From contig POWB01000007.1 in the NCBI GenBank assembly GCA_010912705.1, positions 32,548-96,547 on the forward strand: a DNA stretch of 64,000 nucleotides, given 5' to 3'. The DNA comes from Halochromatium sp. (GTDB taxonomy: Bacteria; Pseudomonadota; Gammaproteobacteria; Chromatiales; Chromatiaceae). A program made the position numbers and the translations under genes. Below the pieces are notes generated by a model, which saw only the letters and a list, made by a program, of their open reading frames with translations, did no database searches and was not told the origin of the DNA. Positions 46,021 to 54,458 of the stretch are shown here, piece by piece; positions within the stretch are counted from its first letter, which is position 1; every line of letters begins with the position of its first letter.

Positions 46021-49000
46021 CTAGGCCGCAGCCGCCGTCTTAGCTGGTGGCTGGCTCGGCGCGGATACTGCTGGGTGCCGCGTCAAGGTTCGTTGATAGA
46101 TCACCTCGACTGCAGTAGCACCTAGCAACTGCCGCAATCGTTTTAATAGGGCGTCACTTGGTTCAACCCGCCAGCTCGTGCCCAGCCGCAGAGTGACTGC
46201 GGCCTCAGGACGACGATATTCGAGCAGCATTGGCAATCCAGTCTCGAGCCGATTGGCCTCGAGTGCTGTTGCCAATGCCTGCAGCCTCTCGGTGCCATTT
46301 GCATACTCGGCCGGATCACTGAGATCGAGCCGCAGCCTTAGATGATCGGCAAGCTTAGCACGTGCCTCAGCCAGCGTGCGCACCTCAGTCGCGGTGATCG
46401 TCCAGCCATTGGTGAAATTGTCCGGGCGCAGGCTGCCGGTCACCGCGATGATCGCATCCGGCACCAGCAGATGCCGCACCTGCTCGAACAGCTCCGGGAA
46501 GATGGTCGCCTCGATGCGGCCCGTGCGATCATCCAGGGTTACCGTAGCCATGCGCCCGCGCGCGGTCTTGTTGGCACGGATTGCCATGATCAGTCCAACC
46601 AGGGTGCGCTGCTCGCGATCCTGACCGCGTGGCCCGGCCGCGCCGAGCCCCTGCGCCATTTCCAACAGCCGACCGATGCGCTGCGAGACCATCGCATTGA
46701 GCTCGGCCTCATAGCGGTTGATCGGATGCCCGGTCAGATAGAGCCCAAGTGTCTCCTTCTCGCCCAGCAAGCGCTCATCCTCGTCCCAATCTGGCCAGGT
46801 TTGGGCGGCAATCTGCGGGTCTGGCGCCACCGCCGCGGCCTCGCTCGGCGTGGCATCCAACGCGCTAAACAGATCGCCCTGCCCGGCCGCCTCCTGCGCA
46901 TGATGTTGCTCGGCTAGCTTGAGGGCCAACGGCAGCCGGTTCATCAAGGTCGCGCGATTCTCGCCAAGTCCATCCAGGGCGCCGGCGCGGATCAGGGCCT
47001 CGAGCACGCGCTTATTGGCCTTCTGCAGATCGATGCGGCGACAAAATTCCCAAAGTTCCTTGAATGCCTGCTCGCGCTGGCGCGCCTCCAGCATCGACGC
47101 GATCGCCGACTCACCAACTCCCTTGATCGCACCGAGCCCATAGACCACCGACTGGTCGCCATCGATGGTAAACATCCGCTCGGAGCGATTGATACGGGGT
47201 GGCTCCACCTTCAGCCCCATGCTGCGACATTCATCGATCAGCGTCACCACCTTGTCGGTGTTGTCCATATCCGCCGAGAGCACCGCGGCCATGAACGCAG
47301 CCGGATAATGCGCCTTCAGCCAGAGCGTCTGATAGGAGACCAAGGCATAGGCGGCGGAGTGCGAATTGTGAACGATGATGTCATTGGCAACGAAGTTATG
47401 GCTTTCAGCAACCTCTAAATCATAGGTCATCGCCACGCCATCGGGCTCAATCGCCCGAATGGTTTCCCAATAAATATCACCGTCAACGATTTGCCTGAGT
47501 TCGTGTGAAGAAAAAAACTCCGCGAGTTGGCGAATCGTTTCACGCCGAAAACCTTTCTTGTGCGGATGATCTGGGGCATAGAATTCTTTGACGCAGACGC
47601 CACTCTGCGCTTCGATCTGCCTCCAGGTCAGTCCACTGCGCTCTTTTTCGCGATTGACCAGCTGCTTGACCTCGGCCGGTAAGGTGTCGATCGTTTCGCG
47701 ATCACGAGGCGTTGTCTCCAAGTAGGCGACCAAGGCGGCAAATTGGATATCCCGACCGATGAGATGGGGTCCAATGAGCGCAACGAAGTGTTCGATTGCC
47801 ACTCTTCCAACAAGATGCAGTGTATAACCGATACGACCGCCTTTATACAGAAAATGCTTTTTCGTCAAGCGACTGACAATGCCCAAGCGGAGCAATAGAT
47901 GCTGCGTCTCTTGTGTCAGTCGTAACGACGAACTAGCAAGATAAGGGGTCATGTTTTTTTGGTTGAGATCCGCGATGAAACCATCCCCTGACCACAACCG
48001 CCCCAGCAGGATCGCAAGATGATGACGCCTTAACCAGAACACCGAGGCTGGAAAATGTTTCTCGGTCGCTTTTTGCCCGATCATCCCCAGCTCTTCCAGC
48101 CACAACCTGGCACCAGAGCGCGGCGAGACGCTGTATCCAGTCCCCGTCTTGATACGGGTATCAGCGCCGGTTCCGACATAAACATCCCAGGTATTTGCAC
48201 GATCCTCACGCAATCGCAGGGTCGGCACGGTATTGGGAAAATGGCTCACCGCGGCGACGAAGTCATCGACCGCCTGCTGGTCTTTATTATAGAAATAGAA
48301 GCCGCTAGGATGGCAGGTATTGCCTTCCGACAAGACCCATCCAAGCGCCTTCAACTCATGTTCGGGCCATTCTTCTTGCCCCGCAATGGGGATTTTCGCG
48401 GGAGAAGCGATACGGTCGCCCGGCTTGAGATCAGCAATCATTTTCCAGCCGGCCAGCGTTAACAAAGGATGATTGCCAGTCGCGCGCAGGCTTTTACCCA
48501 ACGACGTGGTGAGACGAAACACGGGCTTGATCCCGTTCTCCATGATCTGATTGACGCAACTATGGCGCATACGATAATCATCATGGAGACTGGCAACCTT
48601 TGCTAAGCCCTCGCGATAGAGCGTTTTAACGGGGCGCAATTCGCCTGTTTGCGGATCAGCAACCAGCGTCTCACCCGCGACACATTTATTAAATCCGTAA
48701 CCAGCAAACTTCTCCATTAAATCAAAGATATAGGTCGCCACCTTCGGGTCGACCCCACGCTCGGTCGCGCCCTGCTCGAAGATGGCGCGCTGCTTCTCCA
48801 TCTCCTCGGCCTTCTTCTTGCCCATCGCCCGGCGCAGCAGGTCCGCACCGCCGAGCGAGTAGCCGGCGAGCACCTGGGCAATCTGCATCACCTGCTCTTG
48901 GTAGAGGATGACGCCATAGGTGGACTTGAGGATCGGCTCCAGATCCGGATGTGGATAGGCCACCTCGGCACGACCATGCTTGCGATCGATGAAGTCATCG

Positions 49001-50952
49001 ACCATGCCAGATTGCAGTGGACCGGGGCGAAACAGGGCCACCAGCGCGGTGATGTCCTCGAAGCTATCCGGCTGTAATTTGCGGATCAGCTCTTTCATCC
49101 CACGTGACTCGAGCTGGAACACCGCGGTGGTCTGGCAAGACTTGAGCAGCTTGAAGGCGTCGGCGTCGTGCGGGTCGATCAGATTGATATCGAGCGGTAC
49201 CTCGCCCTGGGCCTGGCGCTCGGCATTGATGGTCTTCAGTGCCCAATCAATGATCGTCAGGGTGCGCAGGCCAAGAAAGTCGAACTTGACCAGGCCGGCC
49301 TGCTCAACGTCATCCTTGTCGTACTGGGTTACCAGGTTGTCGCCGCCGGGCTCGCAATAGAGCGGCGCAAAATCGGTGAGCTTGGTCGGCGCAATCACCA
49401 CCCCGCCGGCATGTTTGCCGGCGTTGCGCGCGATGCCTTCGAGCTTACGCGCCATGTCGATGATGCCGGTGACGGCCTCATCGTCCTTGTAGGCCGCGGC
49501 CAGATCTGGGCTTTCCTCTAATGCCTTATCGAGCGTCATCTTCAGCTCAAAAGGCACCATCTTGGCGATCTTGTCGATGAAGCCATAGGGATGCCCCAGC
49601 ACGCGGCCGACATCCCGTACCACCGCCTTCGCCGCCATGGTGCCGAAGGTGATGATCTGTGAGACTGCCTCGCGCCCGTATTTGCCAGCGACATAGTCGA
49701 TGACCTCATCGCGGCGATCCATGCAAAAATCGACGTCGAAGTCCGGCATCGAGACGCGCTCTGGATTCAAGAAGCGCTCGAACAGGAGCTCGTGCTCAAT
49801 CGGGTCCAGATCGGTGATCTTCAGCGCATAAGCCACCAAGGAGCCGGCACCGGAGCCGCGTCCGGGACCAACAGGGATGCCGTTATCCTTGGCCCAACGG
49901 ATGAAGTCAGCGACGATTAGAAAGTACCCCGGAAAGCCCATCTGACAGATGACATCGAGTTCAAGCTGCAGGCGCTCGTCGTAGATGCGACGCTGCTCGG
50001 CAAACTCAGGGGCATCGCGATCGAAGGTCCGGTCGAGTCGCCATTCGAGCCCAGCGCGTGATTCGGCGGTTAGATGCTGATCGATGGTGAGGCCCGCGGG
50101 CACCGGCGAATCGGGCAAAAAGGTCTCGCCTAAGCGCAGATTCAGGTTGCAGCGTTTGGCGATCTCGATGCTGTTCTCGAGCGCCTCGGGGATGTCCGCA
50201 AATAGCTCGGCCATCTCCTCGGGGGTGCGCAGATACTGCTGCGGGCTATGCCGATGCGGGCGGCGCGGATCATCGAGGGTATGACCACTGTTGATGCAGA
50301 CCCGCACCTCATGGGCATCAAAATCCTCAGCGGCGAGGAAGGCGACATCGTTAGTCGCCACCACTGGCACATTCTTCGCTAGCGCAAGCTCCAAGCTCAG
50401 CTCGACGCAACGCTCTTCGTCCTCGCGGCCGGTGCGGATCAGTTCCAGATAGTAGCGGTCGCCGAAGGCGGTTAGCCAGTCGTCGAGCAGCCGTTCAGCC
50501 TCGTCCTGATAACCGCTGAGCAAGGCGCGCTGCACGTCACCACCGGTACCACCGGACAGCGCGATCAGCCCATCCGCGGCCTCCAGCACCCAGGAGCGCT
50601 CGACCTGCGCAATGCCGCCCTGCTGCCCCTGGGTGTAGGCGCGCGAGATCAGCGCTGTCAGGGCCGTATAGCCCGACTCCTCATGCACCAGCAGCACCAG
50701 CCGATGCGGCTTGCTCGGATCAGCCGGATTGCGTACCGCCAGCTCAGTGCCAACGATCGGCTTGATGCCGGCCGCGAGCGCTGCCTTGTAGAAACGCACC
50801 AAACAGAACAGGTTGCAATGGTCGGTGACCGCCACCGCAGGCATCCCTGCTGCCACTAGGGTCTTTGCCAACGGCTTGATGCGCACCAGGCCATCGATCA
50901 GCGAGTATTCCGAGTGCAGGTGTAGATGGACGAAAGCAGGCTCCGACGACAA
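46021..50952 (-). CDS. dnaE: DNA polymerase III alpha subunit, intein-containing precursor
   Basis: DnaE is the replicative polymerase. The PHP domain (FVHLHLHSEYSLIDGLVRIK) and the catalytic PDFDVDFCMDRR block, GRGSGAGSLVAYAL and the OB-fold near the C-terminus are all present. The precursor is 1643 residues. A 440-residue intein (residues 757-1196) splits the conserved KFAGYGFNK/SHSAAYA sequence, so the spliced protein would be 1203 residues, close to normal. Splicing is required for function because the site lies in the essential polymerase core. The first extein residue after the intein is Ser1197, a valid splicing nucleophile. The gene stands apart from other replication genes here. Confidence 0.97.
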   Translation of the reverse strand: MSSEPAFVHLHLHSEYSLIDGLVRIKPLAKTLVAAGMPAVAVTDHCNLFCLVRFYKAALAAGIKPIVGTELAVRNPADPSKPHRLVLLVHEESGYTALTALISRAYTQGQQGGIAQVERSWVLEAADGLIALSGGTGGDVQRALLSGYQDEAERLLDDWLTAFGDRYYLELIRTGREDEERCVELSLELALAKNVPVVATNDVAFLAAEDFDAHEVRVCINSGHTLDDPRRPHRHSPQQYLRTPEEMAELFADIPEALENSIEIAKRCNLNLRLGETFLPDSPVPAGLTIDQHLTAESRAGLEWRLDRTFDRDAPEFAEQRRIYDERLQLELDVICQMGFPGYFLIVADFIRWAKDNGIPVGPGRGSGAGSLVAYALKITDLDPIEHELLFERFLNPERVSMPDFDVDFCMDRRDEVIDYVAGKYGREAVSQIITFGTMAAKAVVRDVGRVLGHPYGFIDKIAKMVPFELKMTLDKALEESPDLAAAYKDDEAVTGIIDMARKLEGIARNAGKHAGGVVIAPTKLTDFAPLYCEPGGDNLVTQYDKDDVEQAGLVKFDFLGLRTLTIIDWALKTINAERQAQGEVPLDINLIDPHDADAFKLLKSCQTTAVFQLESRGMKELIRKLQPDSFEDITALVALFRPGPLQSGMVDDFIDRKHGRAEVAYPHPDLEPILKSTYGVILYQEQVMQIAQVLAGYSLGGADLLRRAMGKKKAEEMEKQRAIFEQGATERGVDPKVATYIFDLMEKFAGYGFNKCVAGETLVADPQTGELRPVKTLYREGLAKVASLHDDYRMRHSCVNQIMENGIKPVFRLTTSLGKSLRATGNHPLLTLAGWKMIADLKPGDRIASPAKIPIAGQEEWPEHELKALGWVLSEGNTCHPSGFYFYNKDQQAVDDFVAAVSHFPNTVPTLRLREDRANTWDVYVGTGADTRIKTGTGYSVSPRSGARLWLEELGMIGQKATEKHFPASVFWLRRHHLAILLGRLWSGDGFIADLNQKNMTPYLASSSLRLTQETQHLLLRLGIVSRLTKKHFLYKGGRIGYTLHLVGRVAIEHFVALIGPHLIGRDIQFAALVAYLETTPRDRETIDTLPAEVKQLVNREKERSGLTWRQIEAQSGVCVKEFYAPDHPHKKGFRRETIRQLAEFFSSHELRQIVDGDIYWETIRAIEPDGVAMTYDLEVAESHNFVANDIIVHNSHSAAYALVSYQTLWLKAHYPAAFMAAVLSADMDNTDKVVTLIDECRSMGLKVEPPRINRSERMFTIDGDQSVVYGLGAIKGVGESAIASMLEARQREQAFKELWEFCRRIDLQKANKRVLEALIRAGALDGLGENRATLMNRLPLALKLAEQHHAQEAAGQGDLFSALDATPSEAAAVAPDPQIAAQTWPDWDEDERLLGEKETLGLYLTGHPINRYEAELNAMVSQRIGRLLEMAQGLGAAGPRGQDREQRTLVGLIMAIRANKTARGRMATVTLDDRTGRIEATIFPELFEQVRHLLVPDAIIAVTGSLRPDNFTNGWTITATEVRTLAEARAKLADHLRLRLDLSDPAEYANGTERLQALATALEANRLETGLPMLLEYRRPEAAVTLRLGTSWRVEPSDALLKRLRQLLGATAVEVIYQRTLTRHPAVSAPSQPPAKTAAAA
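47365..48684 (-). mobile_element. DnaE intein with LAGLIDADG-like homing endonuclease
   Basis: Splicing blocks are readable. Block A starts at Cys757 (CVAGETLVADPQTGELRPVK). Block B is RATGNHPLLTLAGWKMIADL. Block F is MTYDLEVAESHNFVANDIIV. Block G ends in His-Asn before Ser1197. Two dodecapeptide-like motifs, LKALGWVLSEGNT and LLGRLWSGDGFI, retain their acidic residues, so a DOD endonuclease may be active. The unit is contiguous, not split. Its site is four residues downstream of the classical cyanobacterial split-DnaE site. Base composition is lower in GC: 24 of 60 in 47821-47880 against 40 of 60 in 48781-48840. Confidence 0.93.
48685..48726 (-). other. AT-rich extein flank, candidate co-conversion tract
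   Basis: The 14 codons just before the intein use TTA for Leu, TTT for all three Phe, GCT, GGT, GGA, AAT and AAA, although the encoded protein is highly conserved. The extein codons after the intein (TCG, CAC, TCC, GCC, GCC) are typical of this genome. The one-sided change suggests donor DNA copied along with the intein. Confidence 0.65.
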
Positions 50953-51076
50953 GGCGCACTCCGGGGTCAGCGGGACAGAAGGACGACCTAGTCTAGCGAC
51001 TCCCGATGATGCTGTCGCTGACCCAGCCTAGCCAATGACGGCACCCGGCTCGGCCAATGACGGCAAATAGGGGGCG

Positions 51077-52567
51077 CTATCGCTGCATGCGCTGGATGAT
51101 GCCCGTCGTGCTGCGCGCTTCGAGCAGCGGCACCAGCACCAGCTCGCCACCCCAGCTGCGAACCTGCTCGGCACCAACGACCTGGTCGGGACGATAGTCA
51201 GCGCCCTTGGCGAGTACATCGGGCCGTAGCGCCTCGATCAGCTCGAGAGGGGTATCCTCGTCAAATAGCACCACCGCATCGACAGCAGCCAGGGCGGCTA
51301 GGACCCGCGCGCGGTCTTGCTCGCCGATCAAGGGGCGCTCCGGCCCCTTGAGCGCGCGCACCGAGCGATCGCTATTCAGACCAATGATCAACCGCTGGCC
51401 ATGGCGGCGGGCGCGCTCCAGATAGCTGACATGACCGGCGTGCAGCAGGTCAAAGCAGCCGTTGGTGAAGACCACCCGCTCGCCGCGTGCTTGCCAGGCG
51501 CGCACCCGTGTTTGCAGCTCAGGGAGCTGGCAGCGCTTGGCGGCTTGCTCTAGGGCGGCCTCGTCACTGATGGCATGCTCGAGCTCGCTGAGACTGATGG
51601 CGGCAGTGCCCAGCTTGGCCACGACCACACCAGCGGCAAGATTGGCGAGATGGGCGCTATCGATCGGGTCGAGTCCAGCGGCGAGACCGGCGGCGAGTGT
51701 GGCGATGACCGTGTCGCCCGCCCCCGAGACATCGAACACCTCGCGCGCGACCGCGGGGATGCGCGTTTGCCGATCCTGCTCAATGACCAGCAGACCAAGC
51801 TCACCGAGGGTCAGGATCAGACGCTCGAGTCTGAGGTCGGTGCGCATGCGGCTGGCAACTTGGGTGAGATGCTCGAGATCGCTCGGGTCGAGGCTGGCTG
51901 CCTGCGCAAGCTCGGAGCGATTTGGGGTGATGAGGCTGGCACCCAGATAGCGGTTAAAGTCGCGGCCCTTTGGATCGACCAACACCGGGATGCCCTGTTC
52001 ACGGGCGACACCGATGAGACGCTGGCACAGACCGCCAAAGAGCACACCCTTGGCATAGTCCGAGAGCAGCAGCACGGCGCTAGCGCGCAGCTGGGGCAGA
52101 ATCAACGCGAACAGCCGATCTTCCAGCTCGGCGCTGAGCGGGGCGACACGCTCGGCGTCGATGCGCAGCATCTGCTGATGGTTGCCAAGCAAACGGGTCT
52201 TGGTGGTGGTGGGTCGGGCTGAGTCGGCAAGCAGGGCGCTGATCTCGATGCCCTGCTCGGTCAGCAGCTGCAGCAGGCGCTGGCGATTGTCATCCTCACC
52301 GGTGACGCCGGCAATACTCACTGCGAGTCCGAGCCCGATCAGGTTGCGCGCGACGTTGGCAGCGCCGCCGGCGGTCTCGGTCTCATGGCTGAGATGGAGC
52401 ACCGGCACTGGCGCCTCTGGTGAGATGCGTCCGACCTGACCCCAAAGATAGCGGTCGAGCATCAGATCACCGACCACCAGCACGCGAGCAGCACCGAAGC
52501 GGTTCCGCACCGCGGCAAGGACCTGCGCCGACCTCAGCTCCGCGACCGAAGATGCGTGCTGGAACAT
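51077..52567 (-). CDS. hldE: Bifunctional heptose 7-phosphate kinase / heptose 1-phosphate adenylyltransferase
   Basis: HldE carries out two steps toward ADP-L-glycero-D-manno-heptose for the LPS core. Residues 1 to about 330 form a PfkB-type kinase (GGAANVARNLIGLGL, DPKGRDFNRYLGASLITPN, and FDVSGAGDTVIATLAAGLAA with the catalytic Asp). The C-terminal 150 residues are a nucleotidyltransferase with FTNGCFDLLHAGHVSYLERA. The ATG at 52567 lies four bases after the gmhA stop, so both are in one operon. A longer open frame to 52723 would overlap gmhA and is rejected. Confidence 0.95.
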   Translation of the reverse strand: MFQHASSVAELRSAQVLAAVRNRFGAARVLVVGDLMLDRYLWGQVGRISPEAPVPVLHLSHETETAGGAANVARNLIGLGLAVSIAGVTGEDDNRQRLLQLLTEQGIEISALLADSARPTTTKTRLLGNHQQMLRIDAERVAPLSAELEDRLFALILPQLRASAVLLLSDYAKGVLFGGLCQRLIGVAREQGIPVLVDPKGRDFNRYLGASLITPNRSELAQAASLDPSDLEHLTQVASRMRTDLRLERLILTLGELGLLVIEQDRQTRIPAVAREVFDVSGAGDTVIATLAAGLAAGLDPIDSAHLANLAAGVVVAKLGTAAISLSELEHAISDEAALEQAAKRCQLPELQTRVRAWQARGERVVFTNGCFDLLHAGHVSYLERARRHGQRLIIGLNSDRSVRALKGPERPLIGEQDRARVLAALAAVDAVVLFDEDTPLELIEALRPDVLAKGADYRPDQVVGAEQVRSWGGELVLVPLLEARSTTGIIQRMQR

Positions 52568-52571
52568 CTTT

Positions 52572-53198
52572 CTACTCAGCCTGCGCAGCGGCGTTGTAAG
52601 CGCGCCGCTCGACCAGATCACAGAGGATATGACCAATGAGCATGTGCGCCTCTTGAATGCGCGCGGTGCTTGTTGATGGCACGCCGATCCACAGCTCGCA
52701 GCACTGCCGCAAGCGCCCTCCACCCGCGCCGGTCATGCCGACTCGGTACAGCTGCAGGCGCTCGGCACGCTCCATTGCGCGCACCACATTGGCGCTGTTG
52801 CCAGAGGTCGACATCCCAATCAGCACATCCCCGGGACGGCAGAGCGCTTCGACTTGACGCGCGAAGACAGCCTCGAAGCCATAGTCGTTGGCGATCGAGG
52901 TAAGCACAGCCGTATCGGTGCTGAGGGCGATGGCCGGGAGCCCCCGACGCTCGCGCTCGAAACGGCCCACCAGCTCAGCGGCCAGATGCTGGCTATCGGC
53001 CGCGCTGCCGCCATTACCCATCCAAAACACACGGCCACCGCGCTCAATGGCGGCGGACACCTCGGTGGCGAAGGTCTCAATCAGGGCGCGCTGCTGCTCG
53101 AGCGCTTGTATCAGCGCTCGATGGGCATTCAGGGCAGCGCTGATTGGATCGAGCTCTCGGGCTGGCTGAGGGCAAGCGTTCAGGTCGCGGGTTGACAA
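52572..53198 (-). CDS. gmhA: Phosphoheptose isomerase (D-sedoheptulose 7-phosphate isomerase)
   Basis: GmhA turns sedoheptulose 7-phosphate into D-glycero-D-manno-heptose 7-phosphate, the step before HldE. The SIS domain has VFWMGNGGSAADSQHLAAEL, PAIALSTDTAVLTSIANDYG and GDVLIGMSTSGNSANVVRAM, and the C-terminal IQEAHMLIGHILCDLVE helix with its metal-binding His. The frame extends to 53255, but a TTG at 53198 has AGGAG five or six bases upstream and gives 208 residues, near the usual size. The preceding codons lack a ribosome binding site. Confidence 0.93.
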   Translation of the reverse strand: MSTRDLNACPQPARELDPISAALNAHRALIQALEQQRALIETFATEVSAAIERGGRVFWMGNGGSAADSQHLAAELVGRFERERRGLPAIALSTDTAVLTSIANDYGFEAVFARQVEALCRPGDVLIGMSTSGNSANVVRAMERAERLQLYRVGMTGAGGGRLRQCCELWIGVPSTSTARIQEAHMLIGHILCDLVERRAYNAAAQAE

Positions 53199-53220
53199 GA
53201 TAGCTCCTGTTAGCTGGGGC

Positions 53221-53252
53221 ATGACCATTTGGTGACAGCTTTGTGACCGAAT
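53221..53252. promoter_or_regulatory. Candidate PhoB-type binding site with three half-sites
   Basis: TGAC occurs at 53222, 53233 and 53244, exactly 11 bases apart. On the minus strand the units read CGGTCAC, CTGTCAC and TGGTCAT, like the pho box repeat CTGTCAT with four-base A/T-rich spacers. It stands between gmhA and pstS. The orientation faces gmhA, but the site is only 23 bases from its start, so control of pstS from 108 bases upstream is also possible. Confidence 0.5.
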
Positions 53253-53359
53253 CAAGGTAGCAACAGCGATCGCTTATTCCCTATGCTCCGGTGCCCTGAA
53301 TCAGGATACAACCACCCTAAAGAGGCGTTGCCCTCCGTCACTCGCGTCGAGGATAATCC

Positions 53360-54430
53360 ATGAAACCACAAATCAACAGTCTGCAGCGGGGTCTGCTCCT
53401 CAGTCTGACAGCGGCTGTGCTCACTGGGCTCTTGCTGCTAGGTCCAACGCTGCTCGCTGCCGAGAAACCGCTTCGCATCTATGGCTCTGGGGCCAGCTTT
53501 CCAGCACCACTGCTCTCGAGCTGGATGCATCGCTACACCCTGGAGCACCCGCACATCCAACCCGACTATCAGGGTGTTGGCAGCGCCGGTGGGTTGAAAG
53601 ACTTGGCCGAGGGCCGCGTCGATTTTGCCGCTGCGGATTTTCGCGTCTCCGACGAGGACGCCGCCAAGCTCGCCGGTGGTATCGTCCAACTGCCAATGGC
53701 CGCCGCGGGGATCGCGCTCATCTATAATCTGCCCGAGGTCGGCCAGCTCTCACTCTCGCGAGAGGCGGTGATTGGCATTTTTGGTGGCCAGATCTCGCGG
53801 TGGAATGATCCGGCGATTGCCAAGACCAACCCAGACGCCCAGCTTCCGGACCTACCGATCACCCTGGTGACACGGGTTGGCGCCAGCGGCACCAGCTACA
53901 ACCTGACCACCCATCTGAGCGCGATCAGCCCAGACTTGGCGCAGCGGCTCGGCATCACGCTGACCCCGGCCTGGAGTCAGGTCATCAACCGGCCTGGCGG
54001 ACTGGTGCGTGGCTCCGGCAATGATGGCGTGACCTCGTTGGTTCGCTCGATCCCGGCGTCGATTGGCTATGTGGCCTACCCCTATGCAGATTTCACCAAC
54101 ACGCCCATGGCCGCAATCGAGAACAAGGACGGCAAGCTCGTCACTCCAAGCCCGGCCAGCTTCGCCGCATCGATGAACTCGATCAGCCAGTCACCGAGTA
54201 TCGCCACCCTGATCGATCCACCCGGTGAGAATGCCTATCCGCTCATTGCGCTCTCTTATGTCATGCTGCCCAAACAGCACAACAACCCTGAAAAGCAAGC
54301 AGCCGTTGTCGACATCATCGAGTACGCGCTCGGGCCTGGCCAGGAGATCGCCGAGCAAATCGGCTATATCCCCTTCTCCCCTGCGGCGATTGAATTCGTG
54401 CACCAAGAGCTCGCACCGCTCAAGAAATAA
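53360..54430 (+). CDS. pstS: Phosphate-binding periplasmic protein (PstS family)
   Basis: The signal peptide (LLLSLTAAVLTGLLLLGPTLLAA) is followed by the PstS N-terminus RIYGSGASFPAPLLSSWMHR. Phosphate-binding segments include GVGSAGGLKDL, DFAAADFRVSD and the loop VGASGTSYNLTTHLS. The C-terminus GPGQEIAEQIGYIPFSPAAI is typical. A GAGGA ribosome binding site precedes the ATG. No pstC, pstA or pstB follows, since the next gene is convergent. It may serve a Pst transporter encoded elsewhere or act as an accessory phosphate binder. Confidence 0.93.
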   Translation: MKPQINSLQRGLLLSLTAAVLTGLLLLGPTLLAAEKPLRIYGSGASFPAPLLSSWMHRYTLEHPHIQPDYQGVGSAGGLKDLAEGRVDFAAADFRVSDEDAAKLAGGIVQLPMAAAGIALIYNLPEVGQLSLSREAVIGIFGGQISRWNDPAIAKTNPDAQLPDLPITLVTRVGASGTSYNLTTHLSAISPDLAQRLGITLTPAWSQVINRPGGLVRGSGNDGVTSLVRSIPASIGYVAYPYADFTNTPMAAIENKDGKLVTPSPASFAASMNSISQSPSIATLIDPPGENAYPLIALSYVMLPKQHNNPEKQAAVVDIIEYALGPGQEIAEQIGYIPFSPAAIEFVHQELAPLKK

Positions 54431-54446
54431 GGCTGCAGACGCAGCC
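54421..54446 (-). terminator. Possible terminator downstream of glgA
   Basis: GGCTGC and GCAGCC pair around a four-base loop (54431-54446). On the minus strand the hairpin is followed by ttatttcttg, moderately T-rich. It overlaps the stop codon of pstS and lies just past the glgA stop. The six-base stem is short, so the call is tentative. Confidence 0.45.
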
Positions 54447-54458
54447 CCTGGGAGCAGA

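Noticed and set aside
53256..53359. A -10-like TATGCT near 53283 for pstS
   Set aside because: Distance from the candidate pho box is about 30 bases, too far for the usual PhoB promoter geometry, so it was not called.
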